Assembly (NCBI GenBank): GCA_964482235.1 | Contig: CAYZWU010000030.1 | Coordinates: forward strand, 1-64,000 | Length of the DNA: 64,000 bases | Source of the DNA: CAYZWU01 sp964482235 | GTDB lineage: Bacteria; Planctomycetota; B15-G4; CAYZWU01 | Direction of reading: 5' to 3' | Shown: one piece after another, positions 1 to 8,833 of the stretch | Numbering within the stretch: the stretch's first letter is position 1 | How the letters are laid out: each line of letters opens with the position of its first letter | Program-made: the position numbers and the translations under genes | Notes under the pieces: generated by a model | Database searches by the model: none | What the model was told of the DNA's origin: nothing | Seen by the model: only the letters and a program-made list of their open reading frames with translations

Positions 1-141
1 TCCATTGACACGGTTGGCCTTCTCATGGAAGGAGGTCTTCCGACGTCCCAGCTCCTCAACAGAGCACTCAACGCCGACCTGCAGGCGAGCAGTTCAAAAC
101 AAGTACGGAATAATCAAGAAAAGAAAAAAGGTGCCCGGCTG
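1..141. other. Left edge, no assignable gene
   Basis: This stretch lies downstream of the minus-strand kinase gene. On the minus strand the kinase stop codon is soon followed by a T-rich run (about 116-130 in plus coordinates), which could help termination, but I see no convincing stem. Plus-strand frame 1 stays open here and on into the kinase gene antisense, so it cannot be called a gene end. Confidence 0.3.
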
Positions 142-2055
142 CTACCGGAAGCGCATACCCCGGTTCTTCGGATTGATGCCGATTCGGTGCTTGCTGGCCG
201 GTTCTTCCATGGCGTCCGGGAGGCGGGTTGCGTTGACCGGGGACGTGGTTTCCGGCGTCTCATGGAGGAAGTTGTCTCTCAGGTATTCGTAGACGGGCTC
301 CACGAACTGCTTTCCCTGGTCGAGGATCATGTCGCCCAGGCCCACGTCCTGGTCGCTGAAGAACTTGACCACATCGAGACCGGTGGAGATCAGGCCGCTG
401 CTGCTTTTCGATATCTCGGACCTGGCCTGGAATGCCATCCTGTGGTTCGGGTTGAGCCTGAGGGCGTTGTTCAGCTGTTCGATGGCGAGCTTCTGGTACC
501 GTATCTTGTATATCTGCTCTTCATCGAGGAGCGCCCACTCGATGTAGACCAGACCGAGAAGGCATCGCAGATCAGCGCTGTCGCCCGTGTCCAGAGCCTC
601 CTCGGCATACCACTCCACGGTGGACAGAAGTTCCTCCCGCTCGCTCTGGGCCAGGGTGAGCGTCTTGGTGTTCAGGTAGTACTTGAATAGGATGTCCGCC
701 GTGCTGCAAAGAGTCTCGAAGCTTCCGGGATCGGTTTCCATGGCCCTCTTCAGGTTCTTCAATCCTGCGATCTTTTCAGCCGATCCCATTTCCGGATTCT
801 TCATCTGGACGATGCTCAGGGAACGCCTGGCATCCGTGTTGTCCGGCTCGAACTCGAGAATCTTCTCGTACTCGTTGCGGGCCAGGTCGAGACGGTTCGC
901 CTTCTCGTAGGCCTGGGCCAGAAGAAGCCTGCTGTCCGTCCTTTCGGGGAAGAGGTCGACGGCGCTCTTCAGGGAGCTGACGGCCCGGTCGACGGCCGTC
1001 TGATCGCCGCTGTTGAGGATCGCCTGCCCATCCCGGATGTGCTTCTCGTAGACCTCGACTTTCTTCTGATAACTCACCATCTTCTGCTGCTTGTCCGAGG
1101 TGCTCATGAAGAAGATCGAGAAGACGAGGAGGAGGATCGCCACGAGGGAGGCCAGCAGGGAGATCACCCGGTGTTTCTTTATCTTCTTGAACACCCGCGA
1201 GACGGCACTCGAAGGGCGCGCCTTGATCGGCTCGCCGTCCAGGAACCGCCCGAGATCGGCGGCCATCTCGGCAGCGGATGCAAAGCGGCGGTAGGGCTCC
1301 TTCTCGATCGCCTTCATGGCGATCACATCGAGCTCCCAGGGGACGTCGTTGTTGATCCTGCGAGGCTGCCTGGCGTCCTGCTCCAGGATGTTGTTCAGAA
1401 TCTCCTGGGTGCTGGTTCCCTGGAACGGGCCCGTTCCCACCAGCAGCTCGTAGAGCGTGGCTCCCAGCGAGTAGATGTCCGTGCTCTTGCCCACGCCGCC
1501 CTTCTTGGCCATGATCTGCTCGGGGCTCATGTACATCGGCGTGCCCACGAGCGCACCCGATTCGGTCAGGGTGGAGCCCCTCTCCTGCCGCGCCAGGCCG
1601 AAGTCGGTGATGATGACCCTGTCATCGTTCGACACGATGATGTTGCTCGGCTTGATGTCGCGATGGATGATCGAGTTGTTGTGGGCATAGTCGACAGCCT
1701 CGGCTGTCTGCTTCATGATGCGGGCGATCCGGTTGAAATCGAGCGGATGCTCCTCCGAGAGGATGATGTCGAGAGAGCGGCCGTCGATGTACTGCATGGC
1801 ATAGTAGTAGAGCGTGTCCTTCTTGCCGATGCCGTAGATCTGGACGATGTTCTCGTGCTGGAGCTTGGCCACGGATTCGGCTTCCCGCAGGAAGCGGCGG
1901 ATCGATCTTTCAGGCAGGTTTATGGAGGGTGGCAGAATCTTGAGCGCCACGCGGCGGTTCAGCTGCTCCTGGTCCGCCTCGAAAACGACACCCATCGATC
2001 CCCGGCCGAGCTCGCGAATGATGCGGAATCCGTCTATCTTCTTTCCCTTCAGCAT
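142..2055 (-). CDS. Transmembrane Ser/Thr protein kinase with C-terminal TPR region
   Basis: Hanks-type Ser/Thr kinase of 637 residues, predicted to sit in the cytoplasmic membrane. The kinase domain spans about residues 10-275: glycine loop at 17-22 (GRGSMG), ATP-binding Lys39 in VALKI, catalytic HRDIKPSN from 131, DFG at 151-153 and the MSPEQ activation-segment motif near 176. One hydrophobic segment follows at about 297-319. The C-terminal half looks like tetratricopeptide repeats, for example around residues 375-430, and would lie outside the membrane if the kinase is cytoplasmic. No clear Shine-Dalgarno precedes the ATG, but no better in-frame start is present. A TATAAT box lies about 275 bp upstream. 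The substrate cannot be read from sequence. Kinase assignment is firm; the TPR role is inference. Confidence 0.93.
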   Translation of the reverse strand: MLKGKKIDGFRIIRELGRGSMGVVFEADQEQLNRRVALKILPPSINLPERSIRRFLREAESVAKLQHENIVQIYGIGKKDTLYYYAMQYIDGRSLDIILSEEHPLDFNRIARIMKQTAEAVDYAHNNSIIHRDIKPSNIIVSNDDRVIITDFGLARQERGSTLTESGALVGTPMYMSPEQIMAKKGGVGKSTDIYSLGATLYELLVGTGPFQGTSTQEILNNILEQDARQPRRINNDVPWELDVIAMKAIEKEPYRRFASAAEMAADLGRFLDGEPIKARPSSAVSRVFKKIKKHRVISLLASLVAILLLVFSIFFMSTSDKQQKMVSYQKKVEVYEKHIRDGQAILNSGDQTAVDRAVSSLKSAVDLFPERTDSRLLLAQAYEKANRLDLARNEYEKILEFEPDNTDARRSLSIVQMKNPEMGSAEKIAGLKNLKRAMETDPGSFETLCSTADILFKYYLNTKTLTLAQSEREELLSTVEWYAEEALDTGDSADLRCLLGLVYIEWALLDEEQIYKIRYQKLAIEQLNNALRLNPNHRMAFQARSEISKSSSGLISTGLDVVKFFSDQDVGLGDMILDQGKQFVEPVYEYLRDNFLHETPETTSPVNATRLPDAMEEPASKHRIGINPKNRGMRFR

Positions 2056-2328
2056 TTTGATGTCGGGAAAGGAAAGAAGCTCGTTTGTACCTTCTATGGA
2101 GCTGCCGTTGGTTTCGGGTTCTCCGTTATCTGGCTCAGGGCGGTTATCTGGACTGATTGCATCTCCTCCGTAGCCGGATCGAGCAGATTGAACGAGGTGA
2201 AGCTACTCCATTGAAAGTGAGTCACCTTTCGACACGATATTCAATTTTCAGGGCAATTACCGAAAAAAAGTCAGTATTTGTAAATGGAGGTTTTACGCTC
2301 AAAAGTCTTACACTGTTTGGGAACAGAA

Positions 2329-2356
2329 ATTATACCTGTCAGCTGCAATCAGGTAA
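2329..2356 (-). promoter_or_regulatory. Candidate sigma70-type promoter for the kinase gene
   Basis: On the minus strand a perfect TATAAT (2334-2329) is preceded, after 16 bases, by the weak -35-like TTACCT (2356-2351). It lies at the end of kdsA and would give a 5' leader of about 265 nt before the kinase ATG. The 2056-2348 gap is more AT-rich than its surroundings and holds no gene that I can support. Confidence 0.35.
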
Positions 2357-3155
2357 CCGCTGCATGGATCTTGATCAGTGTAGCGAGCACGTCTTCCAAC
2401 TCATTCAGCCGTAACATGTTAGGTCCGTCGGAAAGAGCCTTTTTCGGCTCTTCATGAGTTTCGAAAAAGAGGCCGGTGCACCCGGCTGCCACCGCGGCAC
2501 GGGCCAGGGTGGGAATCATCTCCGGCTCGCCGCCCGTGGCATGGCCGAGACCGCCCGGTTTCTGGACGGAATGAGTGGCGTCGAAAACCACGGGGCAGCC
2601 GAGCTCCTTCATGATCGGAATGGAGCGCATGTCGCTCACAAGGTTGTTATAGCCGAAGCAGCTCCCCCTTTCAGTGAGAATAAGGTCGCGGCATCCGACG
2701 GTGCGGGCTTTCTTGACCACGTTCTTCATGTCCCAGGGCGCCAGGAACTGCCCTTTCTTGATGTTGACCGGCTTTCCCGACGAAGCGGCAGCCACCACGA
2801 GGTCGGTCTGACGGCAGAGAAAGGCCGGCACCTGGATCAGGTCGAGAACTTTTCCGGCTGCTTCGGCCTGGGCCGGCGAGTGAATGTCCGATGTGACCGG
2901 AACGTTGGCTCGCTCCTTGATCCGGCCCAGGATTTCGAGGCCTTTCTTCAAGCCCGGTCCGCGGTGGGAGGTGATCGAGCTCCGGTTCGCCTTGTCGAAT
3001 GAGGCCTTGAAGATGAAGGGGATGCCCAGCTCCTGCGTCATCTCGGCAAGCAGCATGGCCAGGCGGGTCGTCGTCTCTTCCGATTCGATGACGCAGTGGC
3101 CGGCGATCAGGAAGAGCTCCTTCCGGGGGTCGAATTGAAGTTGTCCTATCTCCAT
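2349..3155 (-). CDS. kdsA: 3-deoxy-8-phosphooctulonate synthase (KDO-8-P synthase)
   Basis: Condenses phosphoenolpyruvate with arabinose 5-phosphate to KDO-8-phosphate in the cytoplasm, a committed step to lipopolysaccharide inner core, so the host should have an LPS outer membrane. The 268 residues cover the whole TIM-barrel family. Visible signatures are KASFDKANRSS (50-60), RGPGL (65-69), TSDIHSP (88-94), PAFLCRQTDL (110-119) and DATH (192-195). Cys21, His195, Glu232 and Asp243 match the metal ligands of the metal-dependent class (Aquifex type); the E. coli metal-free class has Asn at the Cys position. The N-terminal motif reads AGHCVIES rather than the usual AGPC-IES, an odd Pro-to-His change. 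Divergent from the RmlD-like gene. SD is weak. Confidence 0.94.
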   Translation of the reverse strand: MEIGQLQFDPRKELFLIAGHCVIESEETTTRLAMLLAEMTQELGIPFIFKASFDKANRSSITSHRGPGLKKGLEILGRIKERANVPVTSDIHSPAQAEAAGKVLDLIQVPAFLCRQTDLVVAAASSGKPVNIKKGQFLAPWDMKNVVKKARTVGCRDLILTERGSCFGYNNLVSDMRSIPIMKELGCPVVFDATHSVQKPGGLGHATGGEPEMIPTLARAAVAAGCTGLFFETHEEPKKALSDGPNMLRLNELEDVLATLIKIHAAVT

Positions 3156-3283
3156 GTCAAGATGCCTGTTACAAAGAGTAAAAAGGATGTTGCACCGGGA
3201 TGCCCCGGTCCGCTGTCCAGCATTTTACCCGTGATCCCGATTCGGTAAAATCAATTCCTCCTTTCCTTGGTAAGGAGAATCCG

Positions 3284-4192
3284 ATGCGCGCCGGCACAAA
3301 CGATCGTCTGGACAGGGTTGTCGTAACGGGAGTGAGCGGACTCGTGGGATTCGCTTTCTACCGGATCATGCGGGAAAGAGCCCGATCGATTTGTGGCGTC
3401 TGGCACAGGACTCCCTTCACGAGGAAGGACGGGAGCGAGGGATCCGATCTCTCCCTGGACCTCACCCGGCTCGACGAGGTCGAAGCGTTCCTGGACAGAT
3501 ACGATCCCACCTTGCTGATAAACTGCGCCGCCTGGCCTGACATCGATCCCTGCGAATCCGATCCCGAGGGAGCGGAAAGGATCAATGTCGAGCTGCCGGC
3601 CCGCATGGCGGCGCTGTGCAGGAAAAGCGGAACCCTTCTCGTGCACTTCTCGACGGACCAGGTTTTCGACGGAGAGAGAGGTGGATACACCGAGACGAGC
3701 CCTCATTCGCCTGTTCATGTCTACGGAAGAACAAAGGCGATGAGTGAAAAAAGAGTGCTGGAAGCCGATCCGGAAGCGATCGTCGCCCGGATCCCGCTCG
3801 TCTACGGCAGGTCCTGGACCGGCATCCGGTCCGCGTCGGAGAAGCTCGTCCTCGCCATGGAACGGGAGGAGCGCCTCGGCCTCTACACGAACGAGTACCG
3901 ATGCCCCGTCCTGTCGGACGACGTGGCCCTGGCCGTGCTGTTCCTGGTGGAAGCCGGCTTCTCCGGACTCATCCAGATCGCCGGACCGGAGCGCCTCAGC
4001 CGGATGGAATTCGCGCGCGCCGTTGCCAGGCGGTTCGGCCTCGACGAGGGAAAGCTGGAACCCGCGCTCTCCGGAGGTCTGTCGGAAAAACCGCGGCGGC
4101 CCCTCGATCTCTCCCTCGACACGACGCTGCTCCGTTCGATTCTTCCTTTTCCCGTAAAAAGAGTCGAGGATGGCCTCGCGCAGGGAGTATGA
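3284..4192 (+). CDS. RmlD-like NAD(P)-dependent sugar reductase (extended SDR family)
   Basis: A 302-residue extended short-chain dehydrogenase most like dTDP-4-dehydrorhamnose reductase. The Rossmann motif VVVTGVSGLVG is at the N terminus, NCAAW and the RmlD-type FSTDQVFDG follow, and YGRTK supplies the catalytic Tyr and Lys. I chose the ATG at 3284 because AAGGAG stands 7 nt before it; an open upstream stretch starting at 3200 lacks both a ribosome site and family similarity. Its stop overlaps a possible ATG of the next gene (ATGA). The substrate is unproven: no rmlA or rmlB is adjacent, although an RmlC-like epimerase occurs at 37.4 kb. Likely role: nucleotide-sugar modification for surface polysaccharide. 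Confidence 0.8.
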   Translation: MRAGTNDRLDRVVVTGVSGLVGFAFYRIMRERARSICGVWHRTPFTRKDGSEGSDLSLDLTRLDEVEAFLDRYDPTLLINCAAWPDIDPCESDPEGAERINVELPARMAALCRKSGTLLVHFSTDQVFDGERGGYTETSPHSPVHVYGRTKAMSEKRVLEADPEAIVARIPLVYGRSWTGIRSASEKLVLAMEREERLGLYTNEYRCPVLSDDVALAVLFLVEAGFSGLIQIAGPERLSRMEFARAVARRFGLDEGKLEPALSGGLSEKPRRPLDLSLDTTLLRSILPFPVKRVEDGLAQGV

Positions 4193-4230
4193 TTGCTTCA
4201 TGCTGCAAAAAAAGGAGTCGATATCTGGTC

Positions 4231-5454
4231 ATGGGTAATAGTGTCGAATCGCAGAAGTACATCATCGTCATCGTGACGGGTCTGGGCGACCAGCCTCTCG
4301 ATGCTTTGAAGGAGAAGACGCCCCTCGAGGTGGCGACCACCCCTCATCTCGACAGGGTTTCCTCGTCAGGCCGGCTGGGGCTCGTGGAGTCCGCGCCCGT
4401 TCAGGGCAAGTGGGGCTCGGAAAGGGTGCTCCTCTCGCTGCTGGGGTACGATCCGTCGCGGGTCACCGTGGCCCGCGGTCCCCTGGAAGCGTCGGGAATC
4501 GGGATCGCTCTCTCGCCCCACGACCTGGCGCTGCGCATGAACTTAGTCTCCACGTTCAACGACATTCTCGAGGACCACAGCGCGGGGCAGATCAGCGATT
4601 CCGAGGCTGACGTGCTGCTCAAGATGTTGAATCTCCGCCTGGGAAGCGAGAAGGTCGAGTTCCACGCCGGCCTCGGATTCCGGAACCTCCTGGTGCTCAG
4701 GGGCGGCGCAGACCTCGATTTCAACACCGTGCCGCCTCACGAGGTCGTTCAGCAGCCGGTGCGCGACTTTATGCCATACGGTCCTGACTCCGAGCTAGTC
4801 GTCGACCTCATCGTGCGGGCCGCCGCAGAGCTGGAGAAGCACGACATCAACCGCGTTCGGATCGATCTTGGCGAGAATCCGGCCAATGCGGTCTGGTTCT
4901 GGGGAGAGGGCCATCAGTTCGAGCTCCCTCCCTTTGACGCGATGTTTCCCCTGCGAGGGGCCGTGGTCGGCGCCGTTCCGCTGATAAGGGGGATTGCGAG
5001 GAAGGTCGGCATGACCTACCTGGATGTGGCCGGCGCCACGGGCGGCCTGGATACCGATTTCAGCGGGAAGGTCGATGCCGCGATTCAAGCCCTCGACAAC
5101 TACGACCTCGTCGTGCTCCACGTGGGAGCCGTCAACGAAGCCTGTCTTCAGGGCAACCCCACTGCCAAGATAGCAGCCATCGAGGAAGTGGATTCCCGGG
5201 TGATCGGCCCGGTGCTGCAGGGGCTGGAGAAGTTTCCGCGCTGGCGGATGATGGTGGCGGCCGACCACGTGACCTCGTCCCGGGAGGGATCCAGGATCGG
5301 CAGCCCTGTTCCCGTGGCGTTCTGCGGCCATAACGTGGAAGGGATCCGGAACTACACCTTCACGGAGGCCAACGCAGCCCGCTCCGACCTCTACGTGGAG
5401 AAGGGACACAACCTGATGGAGTTCTTTCTGGGAATGAAGAAGAGCCGGGTCTGA
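4231..5454 (+). CDS. ApgM-type phosphoglycerate mutase homologue with lost metal ligands
   Basis: 407 residues, homologous throughout to the archaeal-type cofactor-independent phosphoglycerate mutase and proposed homoserine kinase group (alkaline phosphatase superfamily). Retained features include KTPLEVATTPHLD (29-41), GSERVLLSLLGYDP with the nucleophile-position Ser63, RGPLEA, RMNLVSTFND, GLGFRNLL and ADH (344-346). Key positions differ from the family: the first metal Asp is Thr16 (VTGLGD), the usual DEAGH block reads NEACL (Asn302 and Leu306 replacing Asp and His), and the C-terminal His before PVPV is Gly357. The enzyme is probably unable to bind both metals. Start: ATG 4231 with AAAGGAG 13 nt upstream; the ATG at 4189, overlapping the previous stop, would add 14 residues. 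Confidence 0.8.
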   Translation: MGNSVESQKYIIVIVTGLGDQPLDALKEKTPLEVATTPHLDRVSSSGRLGLVESAPVQGKWGSERVLLSLLGYDPSRVTVARGPLEASGIGIALSPHDLALRMNLVSTFNDILEDHSAGQISDSEADVLLKMLNLRLGSEKVEFHAGLGFRNLLVLRGGADLDFNTVPPHEVVQQPVRDFMPYGPDSELVVDLIVRAAAELEKHDINRVRIDLGENPANAVWFWGEGHQFELPPFDAMFPLRGAVVGAVPLIRGIARKVGMTYLDVAGATGGLDTDFSGKVDAAIQALDNYDLVVLHVGAVNEACLQGNPTAKIAAIEEVDSRVIGPVLQGLEKFPRWRMMVAADHVTSSREGSRIGSPVPVAFCGHNVEGIRNYTFTEANAARSDLYVEKGHNLMEFFLGMKKSRV

Positions 5455-5485
5455 TCTGTCGGGGGATCCGATTTCTTCCGCGCTG

Positions 5486-5526
5486 AACAAAACGAGCGCA
5501 GGCGTGAGATGACGCGCCTGCGCTCG
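5486..5526 (-). terminator. Rho-independent terminator of the secreted FGE-like gene
   Basis: Perfect 12-bp inverted repeat, arms 5493-5504 and 5515-5526, with a 10-nt loop. Read on the minus strand the stem is followed directly by TTTTGTT, so it should end transcription of the gene stopping at 5549. On the plus strand no T run follows, but the stem may still slow transcription from the convergent ApgM-like gene. Confidence 0.8.
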
Positions 5527-5548
5527 ATGTACTCTTCAGCGCTGGGGC

Positions 5549-7309
5549 CTACTTGAACGGGTTGTTGCGGATCTTGATCGGGATCTTGAAGCGCGGGTGT
5601 CTCGATCCGACCACCGTGGCGGTGACCTCGATCTCCGTCATGCCCGTAGCCACGACGTGCAACACGCGGATCTTCATGGGGGCTTCCTCGATGAACTTTT
5701 CGATCTCGAGATATCCCACAACGGCGTCGGATGCGTTGAGGAAGAGGACCAGGTTCTTGTCCTTGGGGAAGTTGACGTCGTCCTTGGCCTTGTGGACCGC
5801 ACCGATCTTCTCCAGCTCCCGGTCGGCGCGCTCGTCCTCGGCCTTGGCCGCTTCCTTCTCCTTGCGCTCCTCTTCAGCCTCGCGTCTTGCCTTTTCCTCC
5901 GCCTCGAGCCGGGCTTTCTTCTGCTCCTCGGTCTCTTCCTCGGGGACTGCGGGCTTCTCTTCCTCCTCCTCCTTGGCTTCCTCTACACCTTCCTTCTTCG
6001 TTTCGTCCGCAACGGTCACGTCTGCAGGAGCGACAGCCGCGGGCTTCTGGCTCTTGTGACGGTAGACGAGGGTGTAGGCGCCGGCCGGAAGGTTCGGCTC
6101 CTCGAGAGCACGGGAAAGGGAGATGAGACCTATGGGGAAGTACTCTTCCTGGCTCTCCTTCACGATCTTGGAGATGCTGACCAGCTGCCTCTCGACCGGG
6201 GCGATGACGAAGTGGTCGTAGTTCGTGATGACGGCCATCTTGGGATCCACTTCCTCGATCTCGACGGCGTAGAAGTTCCTTGTGTCCCACTTCTTGTCCA
6301 CCATGTACTTCGAGTTCAGCTCCTCGCGGGCGTGGTTGAAGATGTCGATTCCGGGATCGGGCGACTTGATGCAGCGGAATCCCACGGAGTCGAAGTTGTT
6401 CGACGGCGCGAACTTGTCGCGGATGGCCAGCATGTTGGGCACATCGCCGAGGTGGTAATGCCCGCTTTTGAGCACGTAGTAGCGATGATCGAAATCGGGC
6501 CTCACGGTCTTCTTTTCCCTGCCGATCTTCAGGGTGATCGCCTTGAACTTGTCGTACTCGACATAGGGGCTGCTCGTCCATTCCCAGACGCCGGCGGTCA
6601 TGTCCAGGATGCCGAAGGGCGACGCGCCGTCGGGATAGGAGCCCACGGCGACCATCGAGTTCCTCCTGTTCTGGCAGAGCTTGGGATTCCACTCGTCGCC
6701 CCAGGCGTAGCGGCGGCCGTCGTCTCCGCCGGCGGCCCGCATCCACTCGAGCTCGGTTGGAATGCGCTTGCCGCACCACCGGGCGAATTCGCAGGCCTCG
6801 TAGTAGCTCACGTTGCGGACCGGGAACCGCGCCTGGTTTTCCGGATAGCTCATGCCTCCGTCGGGACCCTTTCCCCAGGCGAGGGTTTTGAGGTCATTGC
6901 TCGGCTTCCGGCCCGTGGCGTCGAGATAGGCTTTCCACTGGGCGTTGGTCACCTCGCACTTGTCGCAGAAGAACTCCGGCACCATCTCGCGCGGCGTGTG
7001 CTTCGGCATGGAGGCGGAAAGGTTCCTCATAACGGTGGGATCGCCTTCTCCGAACTCTTCCACTTCCTTCTTGCTCAATCCGAGAACGGTCTTGCCGGCC
7101 GGGACCTTCACCATGTCGAGAGGCGGCTTCGAGTTGCCCAGGCGGGCAGCTCCGTCGGTTCCGCGGGTGGTGGTTTCCTTTTCAGGTTCCGGCGAGTTGG
7201 AGGCCGCTGCCGTCTGCAGAGGCAGGGATGCCAGCGACAGGACTAGGGTAAGAAATAGAACAAATGAAACGATCTGTTTCGAAACAGGATATTCGGCATT
7301 GCGTGACAT
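5549..7309 (-). CDS. Secreted formylglycine-generating-enzyme-domain protein with charged C-terminal region
   Basis: 586 residues. A signal peptide occupies about residues 10-36 (hydrophobic run FVLFLTLVLSLASL). The FGE-sulfatase (SUMF1-like) domain covers roughly 60-335: FFCDKCEVTNAQW, PVRNVSYYEACEFARWCGKRIP, TELEWMRAAGG, AWGDEWN and GVWEWTSSPY are typical of that fold. After it comes a region without a family I recognise, then a highly charged Glu/Lys/Ala helix-former (about 430-500), then a beta-rich tail of about 80 residues. Start at 7309: AGGAG lies 9 nt upstream and the signal peptide follows immediately; an earlier in-frame start at 7405 is unlikely. Many proteins with this domain have no sulfatase-activating activity, so a structural or ligand-binding role is equally possible. 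Confidence 0.85.
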   Translation of the reverse strand: MSRNAEYPVSKQIVSFVLFLTLVLSLASLPLQTAAASNSPEPEKETTTRGTDGAARLGNSKPPLDMVKVPAGKTVLGLSKKEVEEFGEGDPTVMRNLSASMPKHTPREMVPEFFCDKCEVTNAQWKAYLDATGRKPSNDLKTLAWGKGPDGGMSYPENQARFPVRNVSYYEACEFARWCGKRIPTELEWMRAAGGDDGRRYAWGDEWNPKLCQNRRNSMVAVGSYPDGASPFGILDMTAGVWEWTSSPYVEYDKFKAITLKIGREKKTVRPDFDHRYYVLKSGHYHLGDVPNMLAIRDKFAPSNNFDSVGFRCIKSPDPGIDIFNHAREELNSKYMVDKKWDTRNFYAVEIEEVDPKMAVITNYDHFVIAPVERQLVSISKIVKESQEEYFPIGLISLSRALEEPNLPAGAYTLVYRHKSQKPAAVAPADVTVADETKKEGVEEAKEEEEEKPAVPEEETEEQKKARLEAEEKARREAEEERKEKEAAKAEDERADRELEKIGAVHKAKDDVNFPKDKNLVLFLNASDAVVGYLEIEKFIEEAPMKIRVLHVVATGMTEIEVTATVVGSRHPRFKIPIKIRNNPFK

Positions 7310-7783
7310 GAAACCTGCTCCTAATCCATGGGGTCTCGAAAGTTGACCAGTATTAAATCCACACCGATTTTTATGATTTACCGTCAAAACGGGAGAGAGT
7401 AACAAAGGCGGATGCCAGCGTCAATGGGGCTGGGAAATCTCGCATCCCAGGATTTCGGGTTTTCTTTTTTTTTGAATTTCCGATCGTGCCGTGTAATTCT
7501 CGCTTCAGTGCGGTCTTACGAAGCCGTCGGATGTTTCGTTCATTCAGGGAACGATTTTTCACCCTCTTCCGGCATTGTCAATTCCTTGCCATTTTCCGTG
7601 ATTTGCCGGGCTTTCGAGCGGAGACGCGGAAAAAGAAGCCGCGCCTTCGTTCTCGAAGCAGTTCAGCGGCAGTCTCTTACAGCCGCAAGCCGTCATTCGG
7701 TGCGGTACTTGGAATCGAGAGGCCCCATCGTGTATCATCATTACCTTTTCCAGAAGCTTCGATCATGAAAGGATGGCAGCTTC
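7310..7783. other. 474-bp divergent intergenic region
   Basis: Separates the minus-strand FGE-like gene from the plus-strand pseudouridine synthase gene. Both ribosome sites and presumably both promoters lie here. It includes a homopolymer run of nine T near 7466. Open frames crossing it have no ribosome site and composition unlike protein, so I call none. Confidence 0.5.
7709..7738 (+). promoter_or_regulatory. Candidate promoter for the pseudouridine synthase gene
   Basis: TTGGAA (7709-7714) and TATCAT (7733-7738, five of six matches to TATAAT) are 18 bp apart and end 45 bp before the ATG. The same TATCAT box with an 18-bp spacer recurs ahead of the serine palmitoyltransferase gene. Confidence 0.4.
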
Positions 7784-8791
7784 ATGACGGAACCGGAAAA
7801 GAGCGTGCAGGAGATCGAGATCTCGGCCAAGGAGTCGGGCAGGCGGATCGACCGGTTCCTCGGCCACCGGCTCTTTCCCGACTACTCCAGAAGCTACCTG
7901 ACCGGCCTGATCGAGGCGGGACGGATCAAGGTGGACGGCAAGAGGGTTCGCAAGAACTACCGGCTCGCCGAGGGCGAGACGATCACTCTCGAGCTGACGG
8001 CTCCCAACCCCCAGACGCCGGAGGCGGAGGACATTCCCCTCGAGATCATTCACGAGGAGGAGCAGTTCGTCGTCATCAACAAGCCGGACGGCTTCATCGT
8101 CCATCCCGGCACGGGAGCGAAGAGCGGCACCCTGGTGAACGCCCTGCTGCATCGGTATCCCGACCTGGCCCGCGTGGGGATCGCCTACCGGCCCGGCATC
8201 GTGCATCGGCTCGACAAGGAGACAACGGGGATCATCCTCGTGGCGCGAACCAACCTCGCACGCTACAACCTTGTGGAGCAGTTCAAGAGCCGCAAGGTCG
8301 AGAAGGAATACCTCGCAGTGGCGGTGGGCGACATCGCGATCCACTCGGACTACATCGACCTGCCCCTCGGACGTGATCCCAAAAACCCCGAGAAGATGAA
8401 GGTGGATCCGGTGAACGGCAAGCCGGCCTCGTCGTTCTACGAGGTCGTGGAGCATTTCGAGGACTCCTGCCTGGTGAAGATCCAGCTGCACACGGGCCGC
8501 ACCCACCAGATCCGCGTTCACATGACCCATCTCGGATTTCCTCTCGTGGGCGATGCCGTCTACGGGCGCGGCAAGAACCAGAAGTACTCCGCGAAGATGA
8601 AGGAGGCCGCCTCGGCGGGAAAGGTGCTGCCGGTGATCGACCGCCATGCACTGCACGCCTGGAAACTCTCCTTTCTCCATCCCGAATCGGGGGAGCGTGT
8701 CTACTTCGAGGCTCCGCTGCCGCGCGACCTGGAGCAGCTCATCGAGTGGCTGCGGGCGGAACGGGATGGATCGGATGAAACGCCGGCCTGA
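7784..8791 (+). CDS. rluD: RluA/RluD-family ribosomal pseudouridine synthase
   Basis: Isomerises specific uridines of large-subunit rRNA to pseudouridine in the cytoplasm. An S4 RNA-binding domain occupies about residues 14-75 (RIDRFLGHRL, then LIEAGRIKVDGKRV). The catalytic domain follows, with VINKPDGFIVHPG and the active-site motif HRLDKETTG, whose Asp is the catalytic residue, and later LHTGRTHQIRVH. The 335-residue length fits RluD. AAAGGA lies about 10 nt before the ATG. The next gene, the mutase, begins 42 bp after the stop and could be cotranscribed, although the two functions are unrelated. The exact rRNA target (RluD or another RluA member) cannot be settled from sequence alone. Confidence 0.9.
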   Translation: MTEPEKSVQEIEISAKESGRRIDRFLGHRLFPDYSRSYLTGLIEAGRIKVDGKRVRKNYRLAEGETITLELTAPNPQTPEAEDIPLEIIHEEEQFVVINKPDGFIVHPGTGAKSGTLVNALLHRYPDLARVGIAYRPGIVHRLDKETTGIILVARTNLARYNLVEQFKSRKVEKEYLAVAVGDIAIHSDYIDLPLGRDPKNPEKMKVDPVNGKPASSFYEVVEHFEDSCLVKIQLHTGRTHQIRVHMTHLGFPLVGDAVYGRGKNQKYSAKMKEAASAGKVLPVIDRHALHAWKLSFLHPESGERVYFEAPLPRDLEQLIEWLRAERDGSDETPA

Positions 8792-8833
8792 ACAGAGAGC
8801 TAGATCCGACAGCTTGAACTGGAGTGAAGCAAC

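Noticed and set aside
1039..2214. Long open plus-strand frame over the kinase gene
   Set aside because: Antisense shadow of a well-supported kinase; sequence is rich in His, Arg and Asp as expected from reversed GC-rich codons, and no family is visible. Similar shadows over iorA, the VWA gene and the repeat proteins were dropped for the same reason.
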